A DNA stretch of 64,000 nucleotides from Lichtheimia corymbifera B2541 (taxonomy: Eukaryota; Mucoromycota; Mucoromycetes; Mucorales; Lichtheimiaceae). Location: the NCBI GenBank assembly GCA_000697475.1, contig JNEU01000888.1, forward strand, positions 84,043 through 148,042, written 5' to 3'. This document shows positions 45,546 through 57,819 of the stretch, piece by piece. The notes beneath the pieces were generated by a model. That model searched no databases. It saw only the letters and a list, made by a program, of their open reading frames with translations, and had not been told where the DNA came from. How positions within the stretch are numbered: position 1 is the stretch's first letter; every line of letters begins with the position of its first letter. A program made the translations under genes and the position numbers.

Positions 45546-48000
45546 ATGTTCTCCAAACCCAACCCATTCGATGAATCAGTCGGTAAGTTCGAGAGTGATG
45601 ATATCATCAAGGCAATATTAACAAGACATTTATTTCGACTTGTTTTCATATTATCAGCTGCGGCCACAAACGAGAATCTGACATCTGAAAACTGGGAACT
45701 CATTCTCGGCATTTGCGACAGAGTATCACGAAGTTCACCGGATAGGTAGGCTACTGCTTGATTGGGAATCCCAAGGGATGGCAAGGCGAGGGGGAAAAAA
45801 GTTCTTGGCATTGATATACTTCCTCCCATCCTAGTGCTCGTGATTGTGTTTCTGCGGTCGCCAAACGATTCGGGAGCCGCAATGCCAATGTTCAGTTGTA
45901 TGCTCTTGCTGTAAGTAACGTGGGCCAAGGATAGGTGTACGTGCCAAGCCCAAACTGACACTCCTTTTCCTCCCTTGGCAGTTGTCGGAAGCTCTCGTCA
46001 AGAACTGCGATATCAATGTTCATCGAGAAATCTCATCCCGTGCCTTTACCAATGCACTAAGCAAATTGATCCATGAAAAGGTAAGATATAGGTAGATATG
46101 AAGGGGATCATTAATACTGATATATGTGGATATAGACCACCCATGATAGCGTACGCAAACGAGCACTCGAATTTATTCAAATGTGTTCCCAAGAGTTCAG
46201 TGCTGATTCAAGTCTCGGTTTGATGAACGAAGTATATCATTCCTTGCGTGCAGAAGGCATCCAATTTCCCAACCCACAGAAACCGAAAAAAGAATATACC
46301 CAGGTAAGCTATTTGATTGATGGGCATCCATCCTCCTTCATCACTAACGCATGATATAATACCATAGACTGAAATGGATAAGCAAAAGGAAGAAGAAGAA
46401 CTTCAACTCGCACTTGCTCTTTCTTTATCCGAATCTGAAAACCGATCCACCTACAGGGTAAGCGTGTTTACATGGAAAGAGAGAGAGAACACAGATCTCA
46501 TGCCTTGTTATATTTTAGCCATCCGCAGCTACTGCAAAGGCATCATCAACAACACAAGGAGCCGAAGCAAATGCATCCAAGGTATGTATGGATTTGATAT
46601 GGGGGGATGGTGTAGTTATTGACGAACCTGTCTTTTACTCTCTAGCCCAAACCTGCACAAGAATCAGCCCCCAAGGTCTCTCGAGTGCGTGCTCTTTATG
46701 ATTTCACACCTACAGAACAAGGCGAATTGGGATTCCAAAAGGGTGATATTATTCGCGTGATTGAAAGCGTATATCGTGATTGGTGGAAGGGTGAATTGCG
46801 TGGCGAAATGGGTATTTTCCCTGTCAACTATGTGGTAAGTAACAAAGGGATAGGGATAGGGTGATGGCCAGTGTATGCTAAAGATAGGATGCTTAGGAAA
46901 AATTGTATGATCCCACACCAGCTGATTTAATGAAGGAGGCTCAAATAGAAGCTGAAGTGATGGCTGAAATCCAAAACGTTGATCGTTTATTGGACATGCT
47001 TGGTCGCATTGATCCACAACGGGATGCCTTTTCGGAGAATGAGGAATTACAGACTCTTTACAACAATACCCTATCCATCAGACCCAAGCTTGTGAGATTG
47101 ATTGAAAAGTATAGCGTCAAGAAAGGTATGTAAGGTGATGGTTTATTATTGGTGATCTAATGGGCTTACATGATGATATTATAGATGAACTCGTGGCATT
47201 GAATGAGCGATTCCTGCATGCACGCACAATGTACGACCGTATGCTTGGCAGTTCGATCGCACAGTACACTTCGACAGCTGGAGGTAAAACAGAATGATAT
47301 GATAAAATGGGGTTGGTCAACGTGCTAACGTGGGTGGGATTTTATAGCACAGCCCGATTATCGAATGTCACAACAATATGGTGGTGTGCCTGCCTATGAT
47401 CCTCAGCAATTCCATCAACAACAGCCACCTCAGGCCACACCTCAAGTGATGCCTCAACAAGCTCCTCAGCAACCATATGGCATGTATCCACCCCAACAAC
47501 AACAACAGCAATCTCCTCAAGTCCAACAACAACCTTATGGTGTTTATGACAATTATCAGCAGCAACAGCAGCAACAGCAACCACAGCAACAGCAACAACC
47601 TCCTGTTGCTCAACAACCATACCCACCAATGCAACAATCGCCACAACAATCCCAGCAACCAGGAGCTCAACAACAGCCCTACGGTGGTGCCTATGATCCA
47701 TCCATGCAACAGCAACAGCAACCCTATCCCCCTCAACAGCAACAACCTTATCCTCCACAACAGCAACAAGCTCCTCCTGCTGCTGCTCCCCAACAACAAC
47801 AACAACAACCTCCACAACAGCAAACACCCATCTCCTATGGTAGTGGTGGCAGCGTACCTACTCCTACTGAAACTTATCCAGGATACCAGCAACAATCTTA
47901 TCCCCCACAAGGTTACCAACAACCTTCGCCAGCCATTCATCAACAACCCCCTGGTGCCCAGCAACCACCTGCTTACGGATACGGTGTCGTTTCGCCTTGA
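45546..48000 (+). CDS. HSE1: ESCRT-0 subunit Hse1 (STAM homologue)
   Basis: 596 residues in eleven exons: 45546-45582, 45658-45745, 45835-45910, 45982-46080, 46136-46303, 46368-46457, 46519-46581, 46646-46834, 46897-47125, 47185-47283 and 47348-48000 (TGA). Hse1 pairs with Vps27 on endosomes to sort ubiquitinated cargo. Domains: VHS about 5-145 ([34 protein letters not shown]); a ubiquitin-interacting motif about 164-180 ([17 protein letters not shown]); an SH3 domain about 219-270 ([39 protein letters not shown]); and a GAT-like coiled coil about 275-370. A long Gln/Pro/Tyr tail (381-596) of [12 protein letters not shown] repeats follows. Order and motifs match the family exactly. The Q/P tail is longer than usual. 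Confidence 0.95.
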
Positions 48001-48139
48001 TTCGACAGAGACAGAGGATAAAGATGGTAAATTATAAATAGTCAACTTTTTTTTTTGCATAGCGTGGAATAAAAGGGAACTTTTTTCTCCAATACCAAAA
48101 GAGTAGTGTGCTAGGTTGTCTTTATTGTACATGATTCTA
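48001..48139. terminator. Convergent 3' spacer
   Basis: About 140 nt between the HSE1 stop and the stop of the minus-strand SWIM gene. It contains AATAAAAGG on the plus strand at about 48068 and a T-run at 48048-48056. Confidence 0.4.
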
Positions 48140-51100
48140 TTATAAGCCAATTTCATCGAATAAATCATCGACTTTATCTCGTTCATCATCATTGCTATAG
48201 ACCATAATGGTGTCCTTTTCCTTGTCTGAAGGCTTGTTACTACTGTGCCTGGTGGCAGATATATCCACTGACATTTCGTCGCTGAGGCTGCTGCTGGTTC
48301 GGGTGGTAATAGGTATATCCAACGACATGCTGTTGGTGTTGTTGTAGCTCTTGCTATCACCCTGATTTTGAAATGGCGAACGAGTATCATTTTCATCATC
48401 CATCATGAGATCTAAACCATCCTGTGTGGCATCACTATCGTCGTCGTTGTCAACCATTTGGTCATTCCTCAAAGGTGACTTGTTGAACATGATGATGGGC
48501 GTGGAGGAATGAGAAGGAGGAGGTTCAAGAGATGATATTTGTGGTGGTGGTGATCGTTCTGGTACAGGCGTTTTATCCACTGCTGGCATTCCAAGGCCGA
48601 ATTCTGCATCCATCAAATCTACCACTGATTTCTTGGGTCTGGTTTCTGTTGCTGCTACTACATCGCTGTCATTGTCTTCTTTTTCGCTCGTGTCACTGGT
48701 CGACATGGCAACATCCTGTTTATCCACTTTGGCTCTTCTCGATGGTGTTTTTCGCCTGGTTGTTGTTATGGTTGTTGTTGGCATATCCATGCTGGACGAC
48801 GTATCAATACCAAACTCATCATCCATGACATCCACCGTTGTCTTCTTTTTCCTTCCTGTGGTCCTCGCTGTTGTTTTCGGTAGTTCCGCGATAGACGACG
48901 TATCAACACCAAACTCATCATCCATAGCATCCACTGTCGCTTTCTTTTTTCTTCTCGTGGTCCTCGCTGTTGTTTTTGGTATATCAGCGATAGATGATGC
49001 ATCAACAGCAAATTCATCATCCATAGCATCCTCTGTCGTCTTCTTTTTTCTTCGTGTCGTCGTTGCTCTTTTGGGCGCTGTACTGGTGCTGGTGGATACA
49101 CTGTCATCTTCATCCATTTTTTTCTTTTGTCGTGCTTTGGTAGTAGTCGTGGTTTTCTTTGGCTTCTTTTTGTCGTCATCCTCAGTATTCGCTTTTCGTC
49201 GTGCTTTTGTCTTTGGTTGTTCATCCAAGGCATCTGACCACGGGAGTGATCGTCGTCGTCGAGGTGGCCTTGAGGATGAAGAGGATGGCTGAGTCGTGAT
49301 ACTTGTCGATGATGCCGGTGCTGGTGCTGGTGTAGCTGCTATAACATCTGGCTGTTTCTCAGGTACAGTGGCGTCCTTGGATATTGTCGCCTTGTCCTTA
49401 GTAGTAGGTTTACTGGTATCAGTTGTTGTAGATGGTGGTGGTGGTGGTCTTCTGCTAGGCGCATAATCGAAATCATCGCCGTTGATCATGAACATCTTTA
49501 GTGTGGCGACACAGTGCTTGCATTTTCCTCCCTTGCCAACGGGACATGAACACAATCCACCCGATATAACTAAGTCTCTGTTAGCCAATGTATCCCTTTT
49601 CATCCTATAAACATGTACATACCAATATTGCCACCACTCGGTTTTTCCAACGTCATATGCACATTGTATGGTTCAGCTGCTGTTCCCTGTGCCTTGGCAA
49701 ATAATGTGATCTTCTCTTCGTTGCCAGAAAACTCAGTTTGATCAAGAGAGTCAAGGATAGATCCACCACGCTTGTAGGCACCTTGGTTGTCGATGTAATT
49801 CACAATCATAGCATCTTTGAGCGCATATGAAAACGACTCCATCAAATCCATTGGATCACCATGATACGGTTCTTGGATCTCTTCGTGCTCTGGCTCTTTT
49901 GGTGATGATAATGGAGAAGTGGTGGTGTCCTCGTCGCCATTTTGGATCGTTTCTTTCATGATGGTATCATTCTCTATAGGATTCCCAGCAGGAATAGTTG
50001 CCTCCATGCATGATTTCCACTTTTCATAGGTTGACGCATTCTGGATAATCCAAATGTTAATCAGCCAGCACGATTGCAAATACTTTTCTTCTTTTACTTA
50101 CCGATGCCGATACACTATGCGTCAATCTCTCTGTAAAATGCTCCGTCGTGGTAAGATCCCCCTTGTTCAAACGCTCCACTAATGGCTCCAGGGAGTCCGA
50201 CTTTATCTCTGGAGGTAAATCCCTGGGTTCATGTTAGCACAAATTTGATTAAATGGCAACACCGTACAATACTTACAGCAAGGATGGGGATTTTAGAGAC
50301 AACGTATCACCTTTGCCACGTGCTTTATCGACTTTCATCATAATGGAACTACCATCAACCATATTAGATAGCTGTAGATCAACGCACTGTTACTACTTAC
50401 AAGTCATCTTTCCACCGAGAGCGGTTCTTGGATGTCGTCTCATTCAGATATACATTTTGGATACTTGATAAATAAGCCTGATCTTCCATCTTGCGAGCTT
50501 CTTGACGAGAGAAATGCAAACAAAGAGAGCGGGACAAATCCAGATGATGACGATGCTGCATGCTATTATATAACGTCAGATAACCTACTTGAGTGTATCA
50601 TCACCATTGTCCACTTGCCATGTAATTTGATCAATGAGCTCTTCAGGATGCGCGCTCCAGTAATCGCGAAAATACATGTATATAGGACATGATGCATTCA
50701 TCTCTTGTAATCGCTCATAGGTTGCTTTTCGAAGCCTTGTCAATAATCCCTCCTGTTTGCTAGTAGTCGACTTTGAATGAGATCACATGATCATCATGTA
50801 GTAGCAGGTCCAATGCACGTGATACCTTTTGCTTGGTTGATTCAAGACCGCTTGACCAAAGAGAAGCTTCTCATCGACAAAGAAAACCAGAGTACTACAA
50901 AGAACCATCAATATGCAACTCATCCAGGTTTTCCAACCGAAGAATAACTCACCCAGCTCTCGATAATGATGTCATTGCATCCGACCAACCTTGGATAGCC
51001 GCTTTTGCATCGGTTGTCAATACCATGCCATGTTCTACTGAGGGTGTTTGGTCGCACAAGGACAAGGTGATGTTCACAAAGAGCGCCTATGCTTTTTTAT

Positions 51101-51688
51101 AAGTTTACCGAAGAAGAATAAAATGGAGGAATCAACGAACCTGCTTGGTAAAAGGGGTATCGCTTATGCAAAAGAGGCTGTTGGCATCATCTGTAATACG
51201 ATGGATCGTACACGAGGAAGGTGTCTGTGATGCTGCTGGATCATAGGGAACAAGACATCGTCGCATCCACTGTTCGGCTGTTGTATTATGCTGATGATAG
51301 ATAGACATACTCCATCCAAGCAAAAGGTTGATCTGAAGCTTCAAAGTAGGCAACTCGTAGCATGCCATACGCAGCTCTGCACGTATCTTGTTGAGGAATA
51401 TCATGACTTGTTCTAGTCTCTTGTCGCCACAGGGATGCATGAAATGGACGGCGAGACTCTTGTTATTCTTGAATGAAGCGAGATCAGTGATACATGGTTA
51501 AGGATCGGTGGGAGAGAAGAATGACGTACAGAATCGTATACTGTCAAGATATCGCGAGCCAATGCGCGAATTGGCATTGGATGGTTGCCATCGTCTGGAC
51601 AATAAAGGACGTGTGTCTCTTTGAGGTGTTGATAATAATGAATGGCTGCGATAGCTGGATGCCCTTGTAACCAAATGATATCATACAT
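48140..51688 (-). CDS. Large SWIM-type zinc-finger protein, function unknown
   Basis: About 1009 residues in ten exons (minus): 51688-51530, 51467-51141, 51086-50953, 50894-50826, 50759-50615, 50555-50401, 50348-50277, 50222-50102, 50040-49623 and 49569-48140. The only recognisable domain is a SWIM zinc finger C-x-C-x7-C-x-H at Cys540, Cys542, Cys550 and His552 (GLCSCPVGKGGKCKHC). The N-terminal half (MYDIIWLQGHPAIAAIHYYQ, FRDYWSAHPEELIDQI) looks folded but unknown. The C-terminal 450 residues are low complexity: P/T/S-rich, then K/R-rich with an about 31-residue unit containing MDDEFGxD repeated in tandem, then acidic to the DDLFDEIGL end. SWIM fingers occur in DNA-binding and recombination-linked proteins, and the basic/acidic tail would fit a nuclear role, but this is inference. 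Exon 5 uses a GTGGAC donor, and the exon 5/6 and 6/7 junctions are the least certain. Confidence 0.78.
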
Positions 51689-51994
51689 GGAAGAGATGCA
51701 GAGGTCGCTCAGTGCAGGAAATTCATGTTGATCTCAGACACACGAGACGCACACACATTTATAATTGGATACGACTTTATTGGGAACATTTGACATATCG
51801 GAGGGTGATCGTGGTGGTGGTGGTAGTGGGGGGGTGTACGAGGCGAGGGTCACTCCCCCACACTCTGGTTGTCGGAGGCACAAGTAGTGAATTCTGCTTT
51901 GTCAACGGATAAAGCTTGATCATATAATAAGAAACCCACATCCATTCCCACCCCATTCTCTCTTTCTTCTTTATTACTCATTCTAATTATCCAA
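51689..51994. other. Bidirectional promoter region
   Basis: The 306 nt between the divergent SWIM-protein and thiolase genes. A pyrimidine-rich leader (CTCTCTTTCTTC) precedes the thiolase start. It includes a G-rich patch near 51810-51840. Confidence 0.45.
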
Positions 51995-53537
51995 ATGGCT
52001 CCTCAACTCCCTCATCCTATTCGTTTGGCCCCTCAACCCGAGGCTCAACCCACAAAGGTTGGCGTCAAGTCTCCCGAGGATGTCGTCGTCGTCGCTGCTG
52101 TACGCACTGCCATGACTAAGGGTCGTAAGGGCGGTTTGAAGAACACACGTGCCGATGGTAAGACTTTTCTTTATTTCAACATAACACATGTTACTCATTG
52201 TATATGAATAGAGTTGTTGTCATTTGTCTTCAAGGGCATCATTGAACGCACTGGCATTGATCCCAAGCTTGTCCAAGACATTTGCGTTGGCAATGTGGAC
52301 GGCAAGGGTGGTTTGGCTACTCCTTCACGTATGGCTGCTTTGGCTGCTGGTTTCCCCGATACCACCAGTGTCATGACTACCAACCGTCAATGCGCTTCTG
52401 GTTTACAAGCCTGTGTACAAATTGCTTCTTCTATCCAAGCAGGTCTTCTCGATATCGGTATTGGCGCTGGCGTCGAATCCATGAGCAATGACTACTTTGA
52501 TCGTAACCGTAAAATGTCCAAGAAACTTCCTCAAGAGGTCCCTGTTGCTGCTGACTGTTTGGTCCCCATGGGGTAAGCAAGGATGACACAATGATGATTC
52601 ATGCAGAAATTAACAAGTCAACCCCTTTAGTGTCACCTCTGAAAATGTGGCTTCTGATTATGGTCTTACTCGTCAAGAACAAGATGAATTTGCTGTGGCA
52701 TCCCACAAGAAGGCTGCTGCTGCTCAAGCTGCTGGTTACTTTAAGGAGGAGATTATCCCTGTCAAGGCTACTGTGTATGACAAGGATGGTGAAAATCCAA
52801 AGGAAGTCTTGGTGGATCAAGATGATGGTATCCGCGCCAACTCTTCAGTCGAAAGCCTTGCCAAGCTCAAGCCCGTCTTTAAAAAGGATGGTTCTACTAC
52901 CGCTGGTAGCGCTTCTCAAATTTCGGATGGTGCTGCTGCTGTGTTGCTCATGAAGCGTAAGACTGCTCTTGCTCTTGGTATGCCCATCCTTGGTAAATAC
53001 GTCACTTCTGCTGTCGTTGGTGTAAGTAATGAGAAGGATCATGTGGGGATAAACATTAGGTTGACATGATGGATGCTTTTAGGTGCCTCCTCGTATCATG
53101 GGTGTTGGTCCTGCTTATGCTATCCCTGTCGCCATTGAGCGTGCTGGTATCACTCAAGATGATGTCGACATTTTCGAAATCAACGAGGCCTTCGCTTCTC
53201 AAGCTCTTTACACCGTCCGTGTCTTGGGTATTCCTTTTGAAAAGGTTAACCCCAAGGGTGGTGCTATTGCCATTGGTCATCCACTTGGGTAAGTGTCACG
53301 TGACATCACTCCTGGTGAAACACTGAGGCTGATAATTGGCATTTCTAGATGCACTGGTGCTCGTCAAGTATGTACACTCTTCCCTGAATTGAAGCGCACC
53401 AACAAGCGCATTGGTATCACTACCATGTGCATGGGAACTGGTAAGTTGGAAGTGAGCCATTATTATAATCACCCTACTAATGATAACTACTACTATGCTT
53501 AGGTATGGGTATGGCCTGTGTCTGGGAACGCGAGTAA
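51995..53537 (+). CDS. 3-ketoacyl-CoA thiolase (acetyl-CoA C-acyltransferase)
   Basis: 415 residues in six exons: 51995-52157, 52212-52572, 52631-53021, 53083-53288, 53349-53440 and 53503-53537 (TAA). Carries out the thiolytic last step of fatty-acid beta-oxidation. Catalytic residues are present: Cys115 in NRQCASG, His371 in GHPLG and Cys401 in TTMCMGTG. Other landmarks are [32 protein letters not shown] and [12 protein letters not shown]. The 35-residue N-terminal extension ([20 protein letters not shown]) resembles the position of a PTS2 but does not match R-L-x5-H/Q-L exactly, so peroxisomal targeting is likely by family, not shown. Codon bias is strong (high expression). Its last two-thirds of exon 3 to exon 6 are duplicated downstream as a pseudogene. 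Confidence 0.95.
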
Positions 53538-53867
53538 ATGCTTTATGTTCCTGTCAAGTAGCATAATTGTCTATTTAACAATGATTTTATATACCTTGTA
53601 CAAAATCCATTAAAGTGACCACTAACAATGACAAAGATGGCATGTGAGATGGTGCTTGAGGATGAATGATCAATGTGGAAGGGATGCATATGACGACCCT
53701 ACCCCGTCAATTGAAGTCATAACGACAATTCCGCGTTATTCACCTTTTTAATGACAAGAATGTCTCAACTAAGTAACAAAGCAAACATAAACTGACTACT
53801 ATGCGCATCCGCATGACATGTTTTGTATTCAAGGACTTCTTGTAAAAATTGGAATGGCTTATTCAAA
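53538..53867. other. 3' spacer, part of a duplicated segment
   Basis: No gene. The sequence from about 53620 on (GTGACCACTAACAA ... GCATGTGAGATGGTGCTTG) is repeated near 55739-55965. Confidence 0.6.
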
Positions 53868-54128
53868 TCAGAGCTTACCAGTATCGTCGTCTGTCCTATC
53901 TAACTCAGAAACATGTTTACATTCGGCCGCTATAACAAATAAACAAATCAATAAAGTGAAGGGGAAAACAACAGAATGATTATACAACTTAAAACCATTA
54001 TCCCATAAACATTGAAAGTGTTTTTCACACTCATTTGGCGTTTTGGTGGTCAAACACTCCATAATTGAGGTAGCGCTGGCTGTGGCGAAGATGGTGGCAA
54101 TGGCAAAGACGAGTGCAGAGAACTTCAT
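53868..54128 (-). CDS. Small secreted Cys-motif protein, copy A
   Basis: 64 residues, two exons (minus) 54128-53996 and 53929-53868. The signal peptide is MKFSALVFAIATIFATASA. The mature part has C-x8-C-x5-C-x-W-D (ECLTTKTPNECEKHFQCLWD) and a fourth Cys just after the splice (AAECKHV), then an acidic tail. The intron donor here is GTTTTA, whereas copy B has GTGAGT; failure to splice would read into a longer hydrophobic C-terminus. It is a paralogue of the 56014-56265 gene within the same tandem duplication. A TATATAAATA-type box lies on the minus strand about 55 nt upstream. Confidence 0.68.
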   Translation of the reverse strand: MKFSALVFAIATIFATASATSIMECLTTKTPNECEKHFQCLWDNGFKLYNHSVVFPFTLLICLFVIAAECKHVSELDRTDDDTGKL

Positions 54129-54610
54129 TGAAACGATGGAAGTCTTTTGTCATGTAAGGGTGGATATCAACATGCCTTATTTATATACCCGCTGCCTCCT
54201 CCGGGTAACTTTTACTTTTGGAAAAGATTCCTGGCATTCTAACGTCTAAAGGGGTAATGTGTAGCTTCACATTTCGTATACGTTTACGCATAAACATGCC
54301 TCTACCACGATATGCGAAAACAAAGCGCCCCTAAAAGTGGGCTAACTCATGTCGACTTGAGAGATCTCGATATGCAAGAACACCTCCTGTTAGGAGACGC
54401 TGGCCAAACAACACGGGTGATTGCCGTTTTGTCGACGTACATGTATATGGGGAGTAGAAAATTGAAGCAGCAAGCTCACCAGTTAGTTTTGATCTGACGC
54501 ACTATTCAAATGGCCATTAACAGAAGCCGAATTACATTTCATAAGGGCAGTGACAACAGGAGGAAAGGTAAACGCATTCTTTTATTTCATATTCTCTATA
54601 CTAGTAGAGG

Positions 54611-55024
54611 ATGTTGCACCATGCAAAGTCGATCAATTATGCATGCATAACGCCACCCTCTTACTACAGTGATGCGCCATGATACGCCCATCTCACGTTG
54701 CACTAAAGATGTTATCACGAATCATTTTATTCCAACGTACACCCCTTTCCTCCATCGTACCTCCTTTGCTTACACTCTTCAGTATCCAAGCTTTGATGCG
54801 TATCATGACCGGTCATTTCTGGAGTCCCTTGGATAAGAGCGTGCCCATAGTACTCTTATTTGTACTGACCTTTAGAATCCCATGCTCATTGTTATTATTG
54901 CCATTGTGATTTTTGGCTCTTGTAATGTGGTATAAAGACCAATTATATTGTTTGATTTGCTGGGTAGTCATACCTATATCGCATTACTTTCGATGTAGCA
55001 ACCCCCTGTGGTGAAATCCGCGAT
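54611..55024. other. Unique spacer between the two duplicated segments
   Basis: About 410 nt with no detectable counterpart in either copy. A 76-codon frame at 54679 (MIRPSHVALKMLSRIIL) is hydrophobic but has no motif. Not called as a gene. Confidence 0.4.
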
Positions 55025-55030
55025 CCCTTC

Positions 55031-55667
<637 letters not shown>

Positions 55668-56013
55668 ACAATTCGTGTAACGTTTCGAGTAGCATGACTA
55701 TCTATTTAAACAATGTTTCATACACCTTGTACATTAAAGTGACCACTAACAAAGACAAGGATAGCATGTGAGATGGTGCTTGAGGATGAGTGATCAAGGT
55801 GAAAGGGATGCATATGATGACTATTACCCCGTCAATATGAAGTTATAAGAACAATTCCGTGTTACATATTCACCTTTTTAATGACAAGATCTTACAAAAA
55901 CAAACATAAACTAACTACTATGTGCACGCACATAACGCGTCTTGTATTCAAAGACTACTTGTAAAAAATGGAATCGCTTATTCCAGTAGGCTGTGGGTTC
56001 CTTTGGAGGGGGG

Positions 56014-56265
56014 TTACCGCCCCATTTTACATTTGGCCCCTACAACACATGAAGAGATCAATAAAGTGAATGAGAAAACTACAGAATGATTAGTATACAA
56101 CTCACCCACGTCATCCCATGCACATAAAAGGACACTGCCACACTCCTCTTTTGTTTTGTGGACGCTACATTTGTCACCAGTACTGGAAGACGAAGGCTCG
56201 CCGCCGGCAGCGTTGGTCGTAGCAAGGACGGTGGCGATAGCAAAAACGAGTGCAGAGAACTTCAT
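56014..56265 (-). CDS. Small secreted Cys-motif protein, copy B
   Basis: 61 residues, two exons (minus) 56265-56106 and 56039-56014. The signal peptide MKFSALVFAIATVLATTNA is nearly the same as copy A. A short GGEPSSSSTGD linker is followed by C-x8-C-x5-C-x-W-D (CSVHKTKEECGSVLLCAWDD), and a fourth Cys after the intron (AKCKMGR). It retains a good GTGAGT donor and intact frame, so unlike its thiolase neighbour it appears functional. An in-frame ATG at 56313 would put 16 residues before the leader; the copy A comparison favours 56265. Confidence 0.72.
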   Translation of the reverse strand: MKFSALVFAIATVLATTNAAGGEPSSSSTGDKCSVHKTKEECGSVLLCAWDDVGELYTNHSVVFSFTLLISSCVVGAKCKMGR

Positions 56266-56675
56266 TGGAAATGATCTATGACGATGTTGTTGCATAAGAG
56301 AGAATATCAACATGGCTCGTTATATGCTCGATGCTTCTTCCGGGTAACCTTATCGTATTGGATAAGATCTCTACCATACGCCCACCAAAAGTAAGGAGTA
56401 ACATAGTTAATATTGCGTACATTTACACACGGTAACCCTCTTCTACATGCCGATATGTAAGAAGAGGGTCTCTGGTCAGGAGCAGTTGGCGAAACTATAT
56501 GGCAATCGCCGCTATCTTCCCACCCCGTATGTATGCATGCATGCATAAAAGAGCAACGGTTTGCTATTTTCAATCAACAACAATCAGTACTATTGGCGTC
56601 AACCGAATTCATGTCATAAAGATGACGAATAAACGCATCCTTTGATACTTCATATTCGCTACTGCGAGTGAATTA

Positions 56676-57819
56676 GGCACACTTTAAGGAAAAGAGAAGA
56701 AATCGATCGTAGGGATGCCACTTCTCTTTATTACCCTGCTAGGTATGATGACAAGAGAACTCCACAGCATATCAACCGACGGCGTTTTCGAATGGCGCAA
56801 AACCCATTTACATGATTTACGCCAAATTGACAACAGTGATATGCCGCTTGATCATTATGGAATGCCTCGCATTCCAATATGCAATCGGTGTTTCTGAGGT
56901 GAAAACAAATGATCATGAAGGCAGCGTTGTCACTTTTGATAATTGACATGCTAGGTCGTAATCACATCAATACGTCGTCCATGACGACCAGGATCTATAT
57001 AAATTCATGGCAGCATTAACCAAGTGATAGAATCTATAATACACCAACTCATGAACCACTCACATCTTCACCACCAGTAAACATAATACAGCAGAGCATG
57101 ATATATCCACCACGATCGCTTGAAATAATCCTCGTTGCTATGAGACCATAAACAACGCTATTTGGATCCAAGGACTACACAACAACAAGTCCAACGAGCG
57201 ACAATCCATTCCCTATCTCATAGCAAGCATCCACCTTACCTTGTATGCCAGGAAATAAAAAACGTTCATTTTACCTCCATCACGGCATGGTACTATATGA
57301 CAGCCCTCCTTGGACATTTTATCTCAAACGTGTGTCTGTGCGTCGATCACTTTCGGAGAATTCCAAAAATAGATGATACATAGTAATGTTGATGTTCAAA
57401 GCTTTGTCTATGAATCCAGCCATGTGAAAATACGATTTCTAAACGTGGATAAAAGCATATTGATGGGGAGGGAGGGAGTGCTTAAAGTAGACAACATCCA
57501 CACAGCCTGCATGTTGTTAGTAAAAAGATGGAGGGAGATGAACAAGGAACCAAGACATTGTTCCAGACAGCGGGATCACGCATCCAATGTGGACCCCGCG
57601 TGGGTCCAGAACGAGAGGGTTCATTTCTGTAGAAGCTTTTAGTGTATGAGACTAAATATATAACACGCACGCAAGCTCTAACGTGATATAGCTTATCGTG
57701 CATTATCACCATCATCATCCACCCTCATCATCCCTCCCATATATGAGCTTTTCACGTAAAAATAGACAAGATGGGCAATATTTACTACTACAAAGTACAT
57801 GTATAAATATGTTGTTATA
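56676..57819. other. Intergenic region, no supported gene
   Basis: Small open frames on both strands lack motifs, leaders and splice structure. I see nothing to annotate. Confidence 0.4.

Larger units (their letters stand above)
52830..54610. repeat. Tandem segmental duplication, copy A (parental)
   Basis: This spans the 3' part of the thiolase gene, its 3' flank, the secreted-protein gene and its promoter. It matches 55025-56675 in order and orientation, including intron positions. The outer match ends near CGCATTCTTTTATTTCATATTC (54573 region; CGCATCCTTTGATACTTCATATTC in copy B). Confidence 0.85.

Noticed and set aside
47342..48399. Long minus-strand frames rich in L/V or W/R
   Set aside because: Mirror image of the Gln/Pro codon repeats of HSE1; low-complexity antisense artefact.
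48633..49292. 219-codon plus-strand frame of V/F/L/S-rich sequence
   Set aside because: Antisense of the K/T/D-rich tail of the SWIM protein; composition follows from the repeat codons.
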